Below are positions 38,001 to 49,900 of a stretch of 64,000 bases of DNA, one piece after another (within the stretch, counting starts at the first letter, position 1; each line of letters begins with the position of its first letter). This DNA is from Dipylidium caninum (taxonomy: Eukaryota; Platyhelminthes; Cestoda; Cyclophyllidea; Dipylidiidae). The translations under genes were made by a program, and so were the position numbers. Under the pieces are notes generated by a model. The model was not told where the DNA came from. It made no database searches and worked only from the letters and a program-made list of their open reading frames with translations. The DNA is taken from the NCBI GenBank assembly GCA_017562135.1, contig QEYB01001046.1, positions 1,116,001 through 1,180,000 on the forward strand. Reading direction: 5' to 3'.

Positions 38001-41000
38001 AAGTTATTGTAAGCTTATGATCAACAGGTTCTTTTTAACATTTCCCTGGTGAAATAAGCCGCATTCTCAGCGTTGTGTCTCATTTACATTTGCCGTAGTC
38101 ATTTTCCTAAGTGCAGGCTGGCATACACCCATTTCTCTAACCCGATTCCTTACAGTAGTTATGTGACCGTAATTCGCGTAATTCAGTCCCAAACAGTCGA
38201 GCTACAAACTGGTCTTCTGGACTTCGGTGTGTTATGTCTCAAGCAGTCCTTCACTAAGACAACACGTCTTCGTAATCCCTCTTCCGTGCCATTGACATGG
38301 AGGTCGCGTTATCCTCAAGAGGTTTGCCTAAAGGTTAAACTCTGTATAACATACCACAGTCGGTATTTCAACTAGTATTTCGTTTACCGCAGAAATTTTT
38401 TCCATTTACCATGGAACCCACGATGGGCACCATTCAACCCAAGCGGGAGCAGTCAATCTCAGTCACCTTCTGCCCTCAGGATATCGGGATGTTTAGGGAA
38501 GAAATTGAATTTCAAGTGGAAGGAGCTCCATCAAGGTAACGGCTTTGGAGATCCCAAATTTTCTCGCATCTCTTTCGCCCAAATGAATGCTTTTTTTCTC
38601 ATTAAGGATTCTTGCCTTAATTGGAGATTCTCAGACTTTGAATGTTAAAGTGGAGCCCCAAGAAATTCGACTAAATGAAATATACCCCAACGAGCCCCAA
38701 ATTACCGAAATAGCCTTGATAAACGTCACTGCAATTCCGGCCAAATTTTGCTGGCAAAATGTAATTCCTCTTTTAATGAATGCCCCAGCATGTCTGAAAT
38801 GGGCTCGTGAAGCTGGTTTCACTTGCCTGAGAGGTTTATTAGTTTGCCTCACTTCTTTAGGTAATTTAATCTTAACAAGCCGCGGTCTTAGTAATATATG
38901 AGTGAAACCTCCGAAATGCACAAATGGAAGCAAAGAAATCACAAGATAAATAATTGTGTTTGCTATCGGAAATAAGATTTATGCACTAAGTTCAAAGAAG
39001 AACATTTTAATGGGTAGTAAAAATCTAACCTTTTAAGTACTTTTATTAGTGGCGATATTGAAAATATATTAATTTTACAATGATACATGATTTGATAAAT
39101 TGGGGAACCCTAAAAATTTGATCGGGGTCCGGGAGGGGACAAGAGGCGGTGGAGGGGGGGGGGGCACACGACCCTTTAGCGCATGTCATATTTATTATTT
39201 TAAACTGTGAAGACTCTCCGAGCGAGAAAAGACACCTATTGAGGACTTATATGTCATTTTTACTGGTACAGTAGAAGAACTTTGCCTTTTTAGGTTAAAG
39301 CGCCCAATGGGGAGTCGATTTACGTTGACATAAACCCATCGGAAGGGATAATCGGACCACAACAATGCATTAAAACCAGCGTTACCGTGATTGTTGTTGA
39401 AATGGTGAGGGAAATCAGGGTTTTTGTATTTTTGATATGATGAAAAACGAGTTATATAATGTTTGATGGTTTTTATAAGAAAATGTGACAGATTAGCCCT
39501 CAATGTGTCGCGTAGAAGGCGCCGGAAGGCCAAAACTCCAACCACACTACCCCAAAACCAGCTCAATGTTTTGCTTCGAGAATGACATGAAAGCACTTTT
39601 GTAGGTGTAAAGTCGATGGAAGTCCGGTAGCATCACCAACTTCCGTCATTTGAGAGGCTTGGTAAAGAATAAGGTTGCTTGTGAAACAAAAAGTTCTCTC
39701 AATTCATATGCCAAAGAAGTCAGGGAATTTAATCAGCCCTCTAAGAGAGCAGTGAAAATATGCTTATAAACATGTAAGCGGTCCTGATGATAGTGTCGAG
39801 AACGCTTTATGGGCCCCCTAAATGGAAAAAAATAACAACTTCAAAGGTACAATTAATTGCTTGATTGACACTTTAGCTGTCGAAATAATCGCCACGTTTT
39901 GCGATGATTTTGATTACATGGAAATTTTTAAGTGCTGCCACATTTTAGGAGACGGTTGCAGCCTTTGTGCTCCAATGTGCAATAGATGGGAATGATAACT
40001 CCACTTGAAGTTGAAATATACGCCAGTGTTTTGGAGTCCTTCTGCAAGATTTCATTGCTACCGAGTGGATCTGCCCTGATGTGCGTTATTTTTTTTACAA
40101 CGGGAATGATAAATGGAGGATTAACCTCACGACTAAATTGAAAACGGTGGCTAATTCCAAGTGATAGTGGATATTTGCTTATTCTCTTTGATGAAATGAC
40201 CTAAATACTTTACTCAGTCCTTTCCTAAAACCATTTTAGCTACAATTTTTATCCTTTCGCAACTTGCTGTAAATTTTTTTCTGGCTTGTGGTTTTCTAAA
40301 CAGTTTTTTTACGCTAACAGACAATATTACCGAGGTTTAAAAAGAATAAATTTCTATGAGAAATGACAAATAACAGTCCTACTTACTGATTTCTTAAGGC
40401 TTCATGTATAATGCAAAAGAGAGGCCCGAATGATATCACTTTGCTCTAGAAGTTACTACTCTGTTTAAATAATCCACAACAGCTTTTTTGTACTTTGTTA
40501 AGAAATAACCAGATCCCGGAGGACTCCAAATCTATAATTATAAACCGAAAAATATTTGAAGTTAACGGTCCCATGCTGGAATTTCCTCCATTGGGACTTT
40601 GGATGCCTCGGATGGTTTGTTTAGCGATAGAAAACAAATCTGGAAATCCACTAGTTTGTACTCTTCAACTTGATCACTTCCAAACTCGGGAATCAGTCCT
40701 CTTTGATGGTGAAACATTTGACAGTGACGACTGGGGAGCACAAAACACGAAGACCTACGGTGTGTTTATCTGATATCAACACTAACTCCTCACCTAATAG
40801 AGTCCTGCAAAAAACTGTTAACGCCACGGAGAGGTTTTGCAATTTCAATCCAGCCAAACGTCCCAGAAATTGAACTTTCGAGTCAGGAAATCATTGTCAT
40901 TCGTTTAATCGGATGTGCTGACATTTTTGGTGTATTTCATGATACGCTGACGATTAAGATAGAACCTGTAAGGTTAAATGATGTTGCACCGCGAGCCTTA

Positions 41001-44000
41001 ACCGCGAGGTTTCCGGTAATTGCCCGGGCCTACGGTAGTCCAGTAGATTTCCTCTCGTCGAATAAGTCAGTGATTAAAGGGATTTTTAATGAGTGTGTGA
41101 AGAACCTATGGAATGACTCCGAATTTTGCGAGCTCCTACTTACTTCACCTCCAACACGAGAGACAACGGCCAACTTGGGCGTGGTGTCGTGCCTCACAGG
41201 CACAAATAAACGGGAGGTGAAATTGCAAAACAACTCTGAATTTGGTAAGTAGCAAAAAATACACAATACTGTGTGGATTGACACCAATATTTGATGAAAA
41301 ATTGTGTGTTTTTTGGGGAAAAGGTTTACTAGTAATGTTTAGTGAGCACAACAAACGGTGTTGTATTTCAAGTCCTTCGCTGCTTCACCAAATAAATCGT
41401 AGAATGGCTACGGAGATGCATATCGACTTGAAAACCATGACCCCCTCTTTTTTCTCTCTTGGTTTACTCAGTTGTCAAAGTTGATTGGCGTCTCTACTGC
41501 TACGGAAATCGTGAACGTAGCACAAGACTCCTCGAGCTTTGTGCCATTGTGAATGATCGCGGGAGCTCTGCTGACTACCCAAGTAACTTCACTTGAGTGC
41601 CATCACTGCTCCTTTATTGCCCTTGTTGTACATATTCACCGACTACTAAGTGAGGTTAAATACCCCACCGAGAATTGTAATATCGGACTGAAAACGATTT
41701 CCATATTTGGTTTAGAACTTTCCTATTCGCAGTCATAACCTATGTAATTTTATGCCTTTCCATCTCCGACTTATCATGGTCTCATTAAGCGAGACACATT
41801 AACGTAGAGTTAAGAGGAGAGGTTTAACCACAGACGCCTCTTTTATTGCAGAGAAGAAGCCAACTATCTCCCTCCTCCTTCGACCCCTCGAAGGTCGCGC
41901 GGTAGCCGGGCCGCATGCAACAGCAGACCGAATGCTCCAGTCAGTAGGAGTCAATGAATGCGGAATAAACCTTTTTCCCCATCAAGTCGTGCTTCCTCCC
42001 CACGGGGAAGTCTCTATATTCGCCACCGTTGATGGAAAAGTTGCCAGTTTGCAAAATAAGGGACTTATCGAGGCCTACGCTGAAGGCTTCATTTCAATTG
42101 TGGATGCAGGAACTCATTTGCAGCCGACAGAATTTCTTTTATTTCCCCTCCTGCGTCTAAACTTAAAGGCCACAGTTGTGCAACCCGTGTTAGTTTACCA
42201 TCTGTGCTCAATGTTATCCGTAATTTTCATTATACCTGCTCCATCACTAATGGTGGGAGTAATTTTAGACGAATTAACTTGGAGGTACCTTTTTTCCACA
42301 TTCATGCACTCTCTCTTGAAAGACATCAGTTTAAGCCGCTGTTTCGCCTAAAGGTGTGATTTTCTCAATTTGAAAGGTTATTTCTTGACTTATGCTGTTT
42401 GATAAACTTTTTAGTTCATATCGTTGGGCACGAAAATTATCTCACATTTATCGAGTTGGTGAATGGCACTACTGGACAAAATGATGACATGAAACAATAC
42501 ACTTTATGAAGGGCTTCAGGGGCAACTTGAATTGTTGGTGTTCCTAATGTGCCCTTGAACATTATCACGTAGTGTTGTTAATTAATTCACAATTTATCAA
42601 GCGGTATCCTTCCCGATGAGGTGATCTAATGGAAAAGCCCTGTTTGAGGGAGTGGCGCCATTAATTTTTCTGGCTTTATTAAGATTGGATAATTTATTAT
42701 TGTGTGGTTTTTACGAGTCCGGATCATTTTTCTGGTCTCGGTGTGGCGATTTTGGGAGGGACTAAATCATTGTCGTCTGTTTGCTAATCTGTGTGGTTAA
42801 AGAAACTTCGTGAAAGCATTTGGCGGGATTTTTTTTATTGTGAGGATATTATCAGTGTAAATGTGGAAATTTGTGGTTTTTAGGTTCGTAAACACGTGCA
42901 ATATATCGTTTCAAATACGTGGAAACAATACTTGATTAATTGCAAAAAAATTGTACGTCTTCTCGTCCTTCAGTGTGAGCATTGAGTACCACGATGACTT
43001 GGACGAGGAGATAAGTTTGCAGTTCTGCCAGCCTGCACAAGCTGCCAAACCACTTCAGCTCATCATTCATGCAGAGGATTTTATGCTCAACTCATCTGAA
43101 GCCCAGAACTCCAGCTACAAACGGACAACTGACAATTACTTGTTGATTTCGGGGCACAGTGGAGACTCCAAAACTCGTTTCTGTTTAGCTAACCGAATAT
43201 GGTGCCTGCGGAATCTGGTCCTCAAAAATAGCAGTCCCCATTCTGTCTCGGTGCAGCTAGAAGTGACTGAGGGCGATTTCTTCCTCCTTGAGGACTGTCA
43301 AGGAGAGAGGCACCACCGCGTTGCCCTGCGAGGACACTGGATCCTCACTCCATCAGGGGCAGATCAACACCAACACTGCGTGTAACAATACCTGGGAAAA
43401 ATAAAAAAGTGGTGAGGATACCCTACCAACCCACGTTGATTTTTAACATGTATAGTCAATTTGCCATGGTTATGTTCGTAAGATCGAGGCTAGAAGGAGA
43501 CAAATGGGAGTACACATACACTTGAGCAGGAAGTTGTTTGTTCCTGTCTGTGGAATTGGCAAAGAACACTGGAAGTATTGTGTAGTGGGATTTGAAATCA
43601 GAACTTAAATAGATTTTGTAAACAAGTGAAAATTGCATAAAATATTCCTCATATATATTCAACAGAAATGCTTGGACAAGGCAATAAGACTCCTTGACAA
43701 AATCTCTTAAAATGCCCTGAACGTGTTCGCTTAACCCCGAGAGGTTGGAGGACACACGTTTAAGCTACTAAATAATTCACTTCACCATAAACAAGTAAAT
43801 ACGACACCGTTTTCACTTCATCTCCTAATTTCCGTGCTGGTGGCGAAGCGTGAATGCCTGCTCGCGTCACAAGTGTTACACAGCCACACACACACGTGAC
43901 TGTTCATCTCCTGCCTGACACTTGGATCGCAAACTTTGCGTCTCGTGCGTCCTCCACCGAGTTATGCCAACCAGTCGCACTGCCCCGAAGGGCGCGAAAC

Positions 44001-47000
44001 TCTCGCTTGGCGGCATAACAACAAGTGGGAGGACGAATGTGAAAGTTGCCTAGCCTCTTCACTCAGACTAATCACAGGCAGCAGTTACATGCATATCGAG
44101 TTGTCATTTGAAATTCTTCACGATATGGACACAATATCATCAAGTTTAGAAGTAGCTTATGATAAGAGAGAGAGGCACGCAATTGAATCAGGTCCCCTCG
44201 GGGAGTTTTACACAATTACGAGGAGACGTGCAACCCATCCGCGAGGCTTTATACCTGCGCGTCTACCTCGTTGGTCTGAAGGTCTCAGCTTTCGTTCTTC
44301 CAATCGGATGGACTAGCAACGCAAGAATTTGGTTAATAAACAGTATTTTGCCACCTCGTGGACCTGGTTTGTAAACAATCTCTGTCTTAGTCCAATTTTT
44401 TTCCTGACGATGCATCCACCGAGGAAGGGCGGGGGAGTTGACCACCTTATGCGGAATTTTAGTTTTGATAGGTAATTCAAATTCCACGAAAGGTCTATTT
44501 CCTATTGTTAACAATCGGGGCGTAAGCAACTTACTCTTTAGCCTTTTGTAAGATCAGAAACTGCGTATAGACATTAACTTATAACCATTTTATTAAAAGC
44601 CGCTTGTCTATTCGTCGAGTAGATTGTTGTAAGGAGGATTTCGGGGTTAGTGCCAATTCCGCAGGGAGGGCGAAATCAATAGGGGAGACGTTCTGCCTGC
44701 CCCGACATAATCAGAATGCACCAATGGTGCGCTTAGGCATTCCTCGTCTTGAAGTCCACCCTAGACGACCTTGAAACGACTTCCATTTACCTAACGTGCT
44801 TATTTGTGCTTAATTTTCGCACTTTTGCATGCTATTTTGGAGAAAACTTGGAACTAATGAACATGAACATTATTGAGTAAATAATATGTGAATTTTTTCA
44901 GTAATGAAATAGGTTAGTAGAAAATGTTTGCACGAATAGGATTTTGTACTGGATCAGTGAGATAGCCTGATTGTAAGATGTTAAACTATCAAATTGCCAG
45001 TCGCAAACACTGGGCTATCATTTTTAGTATGTTTAAAGACGCGGTTTCTAAGGGCCACAAATAAAAATCAAACACAAAAAAATTAACATGTGTTACATCC
45101 ATGTTGTATGACCTGTGGGCTCTTTCTTGACTCTTTTCTCCTTCAATGTCCAAATATGCGGAGTGCAAACCAAGGTTTTAAATCTAAAGGCTTGATGTCT
45201 TGGTAACTTTGGGTTGATCCTCGTTACCTTGTACTTGCCGAGGATGGTCATTATAAAAGGCCTCATGTTGTATTCACCCAACTTATCCAGCCTGTTTATC
45301 TATTGCAATCTGAAGTTGCCCCCTTATTCTAAGGTGTAGTATTAAGGAGTAACAACCAATGGTATGTAGGCTAAGGAAAAATTTCAGAACAGCCGTGCAT
45401 TAACAATCTGGGCCTGCTCACGTGCGCCCTCGTTATGGCGTACGTGACTAGGGCATGGCATTAACGCGGGTCATCATGAAGCCCAAATTCAAACAAACAA
45501 ACAAATTGCATTCTTATTTGTACCTCACAGATTCTCATTGGATGCATCTTTGATAAGGAGAAGCTCTCTGCAACCACGGTGAGTTCTACACCCTAATTTT
45601 TTCCTTGTTTGCCTCATTGGTTTTATAAGGGTAAGTAGAAAATGAATTTGAAGGCGGATATGCTTTACAGAATAACTCCCTGTCCTTTGTTTTACTTGTC
45701 CCATTGCCCATTTTACGTGGCCTGTGATACCCGAATGGTACGCTTTGTTCCTACCTGCTACCCCCTCCCCCTCCCCCCCCCCCCCCTCCGAGGCCTTATT
45801 TACCAGCTCCGCACCGAAATGGCCTCAGTGTTGGCCTGAACATTGGGTACGTGACCGATTGCGCCAACAACCAATCATGTGAGGCGGACAGACTCGCATC
45901 CGATTGGTTGAGACGTGATGGCGACAAGAAACCACACGTCTATGCCACTTACGGTCTAGTTTCTGTTCATCTACGCACACACACACATGCATGCGCAATT
46001 ATTTAGAACTCTTCAATTCACGGACAGTAATCGAATTTCACTTCATAACTTAGGCTATGAAGAAATATTAAATCCCTGCTTAAAGTCTGGCAGAACTTTC
46101 AAAACAGACATTTCCTCTTTGTTGGGGCAATGGTCTTCCAAAAAGGTTTTTTTAGGCTATAAAATTTAAGTATACTAAGCAATCATTTTAACTGTTTAGG
46201 GGCTTTATGTTCTTTAGGCTAGAAGAAATTCCACTGTCCATTTTGGCATATCAACTTCTATCTTGAAGATGTCTTACAGGGTTTTAGAAAGTTATTAAAC
46301 TTTGCCTGTTTAAATTAGGACTAGACATTACACTTAACCATAATCGAAGCGAACAAGTGATTAAAACTAAGGTTTTATAGTCAATGCGTCATGAAAACGG
46401 CATTCCAACCACCAGCACTAACAGTAAAAAAAATCGCAGATCAGAATTGTGTTTATCAAAGAAAAGTATTTAAAAACAAACGCATTTAGTTAGTCCTCAC
46501 GGAGGGCGAAAGAACATGGCTCATCTCCCCTCTTTTGTGGATATTCGCCGATTGCTTCAAATCACCGTCGAAAATCTCCACTGTAACGTATGGACTGGAC
46601 AACACACGCACACGAAATTACGAATACGTAGTGCCTTGCCAATTCTGTTTAGGGACGTCTAAAGTACCCCACACTGGAAAACGACTCATAATATCTCATT
46701 TAATAAGAAATCTTACGGAAGTGACAGAGCTGAGTGCGAGTTTCCTTGAAATCAAATCTTAAGAAAGCATAACCGATAATTTTACTTATCCAAGATGGCT
46801 TCGTGGATGTCACTTCAATGTCGTTTGATTAGAAAGTTTAGAGTCGAGCTCAAAAACATGCAAATGTGATGTGGAATCTGCTTGATGTAGACTGTTGCAG
46901 TGCCTTATTTTTGCGTTATATGACACGTTAGCAATACGACCAGAAGCTGGCAGCGGTTTGCTTCAACGCCTCCCTTTCGATTACATACTTTTGGCCACGA

Positions 47001-48951
47001 GTGCCACATGCTGGCAGTCGATGGAAAGACAGTTTTGCTTTGTTTGGGCATTTTCACGGAAACTTCCATGCCTTCGACGCGATTACAAAGCCGTACTTCA
47101 ATCGTTTAGGCCTCCGAAGTGTGCACCTGGTACGGCGTATTATCTTGCAATCTATGCAGTGCCAAAACAACTGGCAAGGTGGTTACTTCGGCAGGAGTTA
47201 AAATCGAGCTGGAGGGTTGTTTGAGGCTGCCGAAAATTGTGCTCACATCTCTGGTGATGGTGGAGTTTCCAGACACCTTCGTAATGCACTCCTCGACTGT
47301 TTCTGTCAAAATTGAGAATCTCGGAGTCTCAGGAACAAGGTGGATAGCGAAAACTGTTGAGGTCGTAAATGGTAAGGTTTTCGCAGATTCAAAGGTGTTG
47401 TTGAGACCACGAAATAATCCTCTTTCGATCCCCACTTCTGCTTTTTGAGCCCAAAAAAGATTTGAGACAGTGTTTGTCCGTGATTCCAATGTCCCCTTAC
47501 ACACCTCCAAAAGTGGCTGTCATCTTAAGCGCTGAAATCAACAACTGAAGAGGCTCAACTTCATTGCACAGAGTTTTTGACAAGCAGATAATTTCATACT
47601 TTGCTTTTGACAACCAAACGCACCCCTTGAAAGGTTGAGAATTTTGCGCTCGTTTTGCTCCGCCGGTGCCGAAATTCCACATACTCGTCTTCGAAGTGAT
47701 TATGTGAAGACATGCTTTCCTACATCCTAATGTCTCTTATTATGGCTTACACACACAAAAAAAACAATATTGAATGGAGCGGCGAAGTATATTAAAAAAC
47801 TTCGCCAACTTAGTAAATGTGCAATTTCTTTTAAAAATGCGCCAAACAAACATCTCATTCGTCTCCGATATCGGGGCGATTTCTCGTATGGCGTAGATCG
47901 GAGGTTTTTGGATGGTGATAAACAAAGGACTGGTCCATTTTGTTGAATTACACGAGCTCTAACTGCTTTCCGACCCCTCGAAAGCCTACTGCCGTCCATC
48001 GATGGAAGGGCGTTGTCTTTATCAATCGACTAAATGCCACCTCGAAGCTTTAGTAGGTTTTGAGGGCGACAAAATGTGAGCCTGGCCTTCACTCTGTACT
48101 CGTTTTGCCGCTAACTTAAAAGGGTCGTCGCAAGTAGAAGTAAAAGTGAGCTGCCTGCAACAGTTTTGAAATTTAATCCCTATTAAGTCGGACACCTTAA
48201 CACTTCAAAATGACCACGATATTTCCACCCACAATGCAGTTGTTACGCGCCCGAATCACACGGATTTCCGAGGGTTGATATGCAATTATAACTTTAGATA
48301 AAGGGACAAAATCTGGCGCCTTTTCGATCGCTCCTTCAACTGGCTTCCTCACAGCAAAGGATAGTCTTCATCGCCAAGCGGTTGCTCTAATAACCGTTAC
48401 ATTCCATCCTGAGTGAGTAAATTCATGTCTTTTAACAAGTTTTGACAATTTCGAAACACGCGAATTGAAATAGTTGGATCACACTCATCCACACTGAAAC
48501 TCATCTGCCCACGATTTGCCCCCAGCGTTTCACCAAAAGGGGAAGTAGACACGGGATGGGGGCAAGGTTATTAATGATCGTAGGGTGGGAAGAAGTGCAC
48601 TAAATCAAGCAAATACTTTGATTAAATGTTAGGAAGATTTAGATCTATTTGGAAGCAGAAAGCGACCATCTTGAGGGCCGTGGCAGAGAGAGGCGCCAAC
48701 GAGAGGTGGTGTTTACCAAACACTTTTCGATTCAAACTCTACCAGGCTGGCCACACCCCATGTTCCATGTGATTGCACACTTCTCATTCTTACGGCATTG
48801 TCAACATCCTGAAATTTCATCTCGCTTGCCACATTTTAGGGCGGAGGAGGAGTACGAAAACGTGCTGACAGTATGTGACGTCTTGACCAAGCGGTCAGTT
48901 TCGGTGAATTTGCGTGCAAGAGCTGTTTTACCGCATCGTTCATGCCGATGA
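32069..48951 (+). CDS. DLEC1: DLEC1 (CFAP81)-like ciliary protein with tandem MSP/ASH-type domains
   Basis: Phase-compatible exons: 32069-32185 (inferred first), 33906-? (donor unclear), 35190-35372, 35414-35556, 35592-35754, 36061-36229, 36264-36405, 37164-37346, 37751-38008, 38187-38321, 38393-38535, 38607-38760, 39294-39404, 39949-40080 (one-base frame break), 40503-40759, 40801-41244, 41472-41582, 41852-42188, 42974-about 43379, unresolved, 47195-47371, 48298-48412, 48840-48951 (TGA). Segments align in order with human DLEC1: APGLSC, SVEMGVCLAGS, FDISPEAFEIS, TRLRNPSSVPLTW, INVTAIPAKFCW, LIGCADIFGVFHDTL, ISLLLRPLEG, AFSIAPSTGFL, and the C-terminal SVSVNLRARAVLP. Repeated beta-sandwich MSP/ASH-like modules are typical of axonemal proteins; DLEC1 is linked to cilia and flagella. 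The human N-terminal coiled-coil region was not found. Several introns are 34-41 nt. Confidence 0.85.
32460..33026 (-). CDS. Linker histone H1
   Basis: Single exon of 188 residues. The globular winged-helix domain spans about residues 20-95 (HPPFAKMITEAIVALKEK, SSRQAILKYIKSHY, VRRVLVSATASGKLV, GSFKVA). A Lys/Ala/Pro/Thr-rich tail follows, with KPKK and KSKK repeats, ending in SAAPKK. It binds nucleosome linker DNA and compacts chromatin. The start at 33026 (ACC-ATG-G context) is preferred over an in-frame ATG 12 nt upstream. No replication-dependent histone 3' stem-loop (the GGC-YCTTTTC-RGCC type) is visible after the stop, nor an AATAAA within 60 nt. The gene lies inside the inferred first intron of the DLEC1-like gene, on the opposite strand. 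Confidence 0.96.
   Translation of the reverse strand: MVAAAVASTSKASKTAKAPASHPPFAKMITEAIVALKEKGGSSRQAILKYIKSHYNVEEKIAEVNVRRVLVSATASGKLVRVKGAGASGSFKVAHESLVGISVGDKPKKTSVTKSKKSTAKEKKPATTATTKTAKTVSKPKKTTAKPKKTPTKNVRRKAVAATKKPKVAKPRKPATKKTPKKSAAPKK
33094..33101 (-). promoter_or_regulatory. TATA box of histone H1
   Basis: On the minus strand a TATATAAA motif lies about 68-75 nt upstream of the H1 ATG. It sits in a GC-rich proximal promoter, consistent with transcription starting near 33065. Confidence 0.65.
39985..39993 (+). other. One-base frame break in a DLEC1-like exon
   Basis: The exon reads ETVAAFVLQCAIDG, then meets a stop at 40006-40008. One base less in the GGGAA run lets it continue as MITPLEVEIYASV, which matches the family, and only that correction makes the phase agree with the next exon (acceptor at 40501-40502). 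A sequencing or assembly indel is the simplest explanation. Confidence 0.6.
43386..47194 (+). other. Large DLEC1-like intron region with unresolved exon(s)
   Basis: The protein alignment needs roughly 50-90 more residues between the exon ending near 43379 and the one starting at 47195, so at least one small exon is probably here. Candidates with acceptor-like edges at 45531 and 46492 are not convincing. The 43.84-44.53 kb part is GC-richer and may be a dispersed element. A C-rich run at about 45760-45787 could hide assembly errors. Confidence 0.4.
45761..45787 (+). repeat. Poly-C / CT low-complexity tract
   Basis: A run of cytosines interrupted by a few T, inside the large DLEC1-like intron. 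It has no coding role and is a likely site of length error. Confidence 0.85.
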
Positions 48952-49142
48952 GACTACCTCTTTCGTCTAACCTATCACACCAATCATGTTTTTTTCAATC
49001 TCGTTTTGCTCAATAAGAAATACTGCAAACCTCCGTGTTTGATATCATGGTTCCACCTCCTACCAACTTTGGGAGCCTAACTAATGTGCTGTTCAAAAAC
49101 TCGTTCGACCTCCCTCTAGGCTCGCTGCTACAGCTCGGCCTA
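48952..49142. other. DLEC1-like 3' UTR and boundary
   Basis: Short stretch between the DLEC1 stop and the dispersed repeat. An imperfect AATAAG hexamer at about 49012 could serve as the polyadenylation signal. Confidence 0.35.
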
Positions 49143-49556
49143 ACTTGCAACAACCTGTCAAATGAGTGTGTTTATGCGTGTAATAGGGTCACTGGTTGGT
49201 TGTTCGTCACCCCGTCGTTGCTCCTTCTGCCGTACAAACCTGTGGTGTCTTTCACCTGCTCTTTATTTGTGACCCTAAGTTCATGTCGCCGTGAATGTAA
49301 GGCAATTGCGTCCTGTCGTCTTTGCTGGCGGATTGGCAAGAGAAGAGAGGAAGGTGTGACAACAACACATGCCATTCAAACTGATTGGAACGCTTTGAAG
49401 AGTTCTGATGGGGCAGATACTCTGGGATTGTACCGCGTTGAGGAAAAAGACTTCATCATCATCTTCATTTTCTTCATCCCAGTGGAGAGTTACATGCTCG
49501 CGGTTACTACGAAGACGAAATAGATGGTGCATGAAAACCTAGTAGAGTGTTGGAGA
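49143..49556 (+). repeat. Dispersed repeat with residual coding frame, copy 2
   Basis: Partner of the minus-strand copy at 28728-29090. It retains an open frame with HAIQTDWNALKSSDG and LGLYRVEE, plus a local insertion of ATC/TTC triplets near 49455-49475. It adjoins the importin-7 fragment below. Confidence 0.75.
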
Positions 49557-49900
49557 TGAGCGTGTGTTTTGTGCGCATCGTGAAAAGTGACAATATTAAC
49601 TTTCCCTAAAGGACTGGGGAATACGTTTCCCTAGCCCTAAAAGGATCTACCAAAAGCCAACCATTCTAAAAAGTCACTACATCACTAACAACTGAAGCTT
49701 TATGCTGGGTGTGATAGGGTGGAGCGCTTACACAATTTGTGCTAATTAAAAATGATCTCTGAACTGTAAATCGACTCATCGCAAGTCGACAAACACGTGC
49801 TTGTAAATCCGCACGGAGCAGGGCAGGGCAAAAGAGATCAACTTAATAGGTTAGACAGGATAAGGCGCATCCACTACGAAAGCGAGGCAGGCTGGTCTCT

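Noticed and set aside
45531..46762. Possible DLEC1 exons at 45531-45582 and 46492-46560
   Set aside because: Acceptor-like edges exist, but the residues do not align with the family and phases could not be closed with the 47195 exon.
48649..48839. Plus-strand frame upstream of the last DLEC1 exon
   Set aside because: The acceptor at 48838-48839 and the phase from 48412 show that only the part from 48840 is coding; the upstream part is intron.
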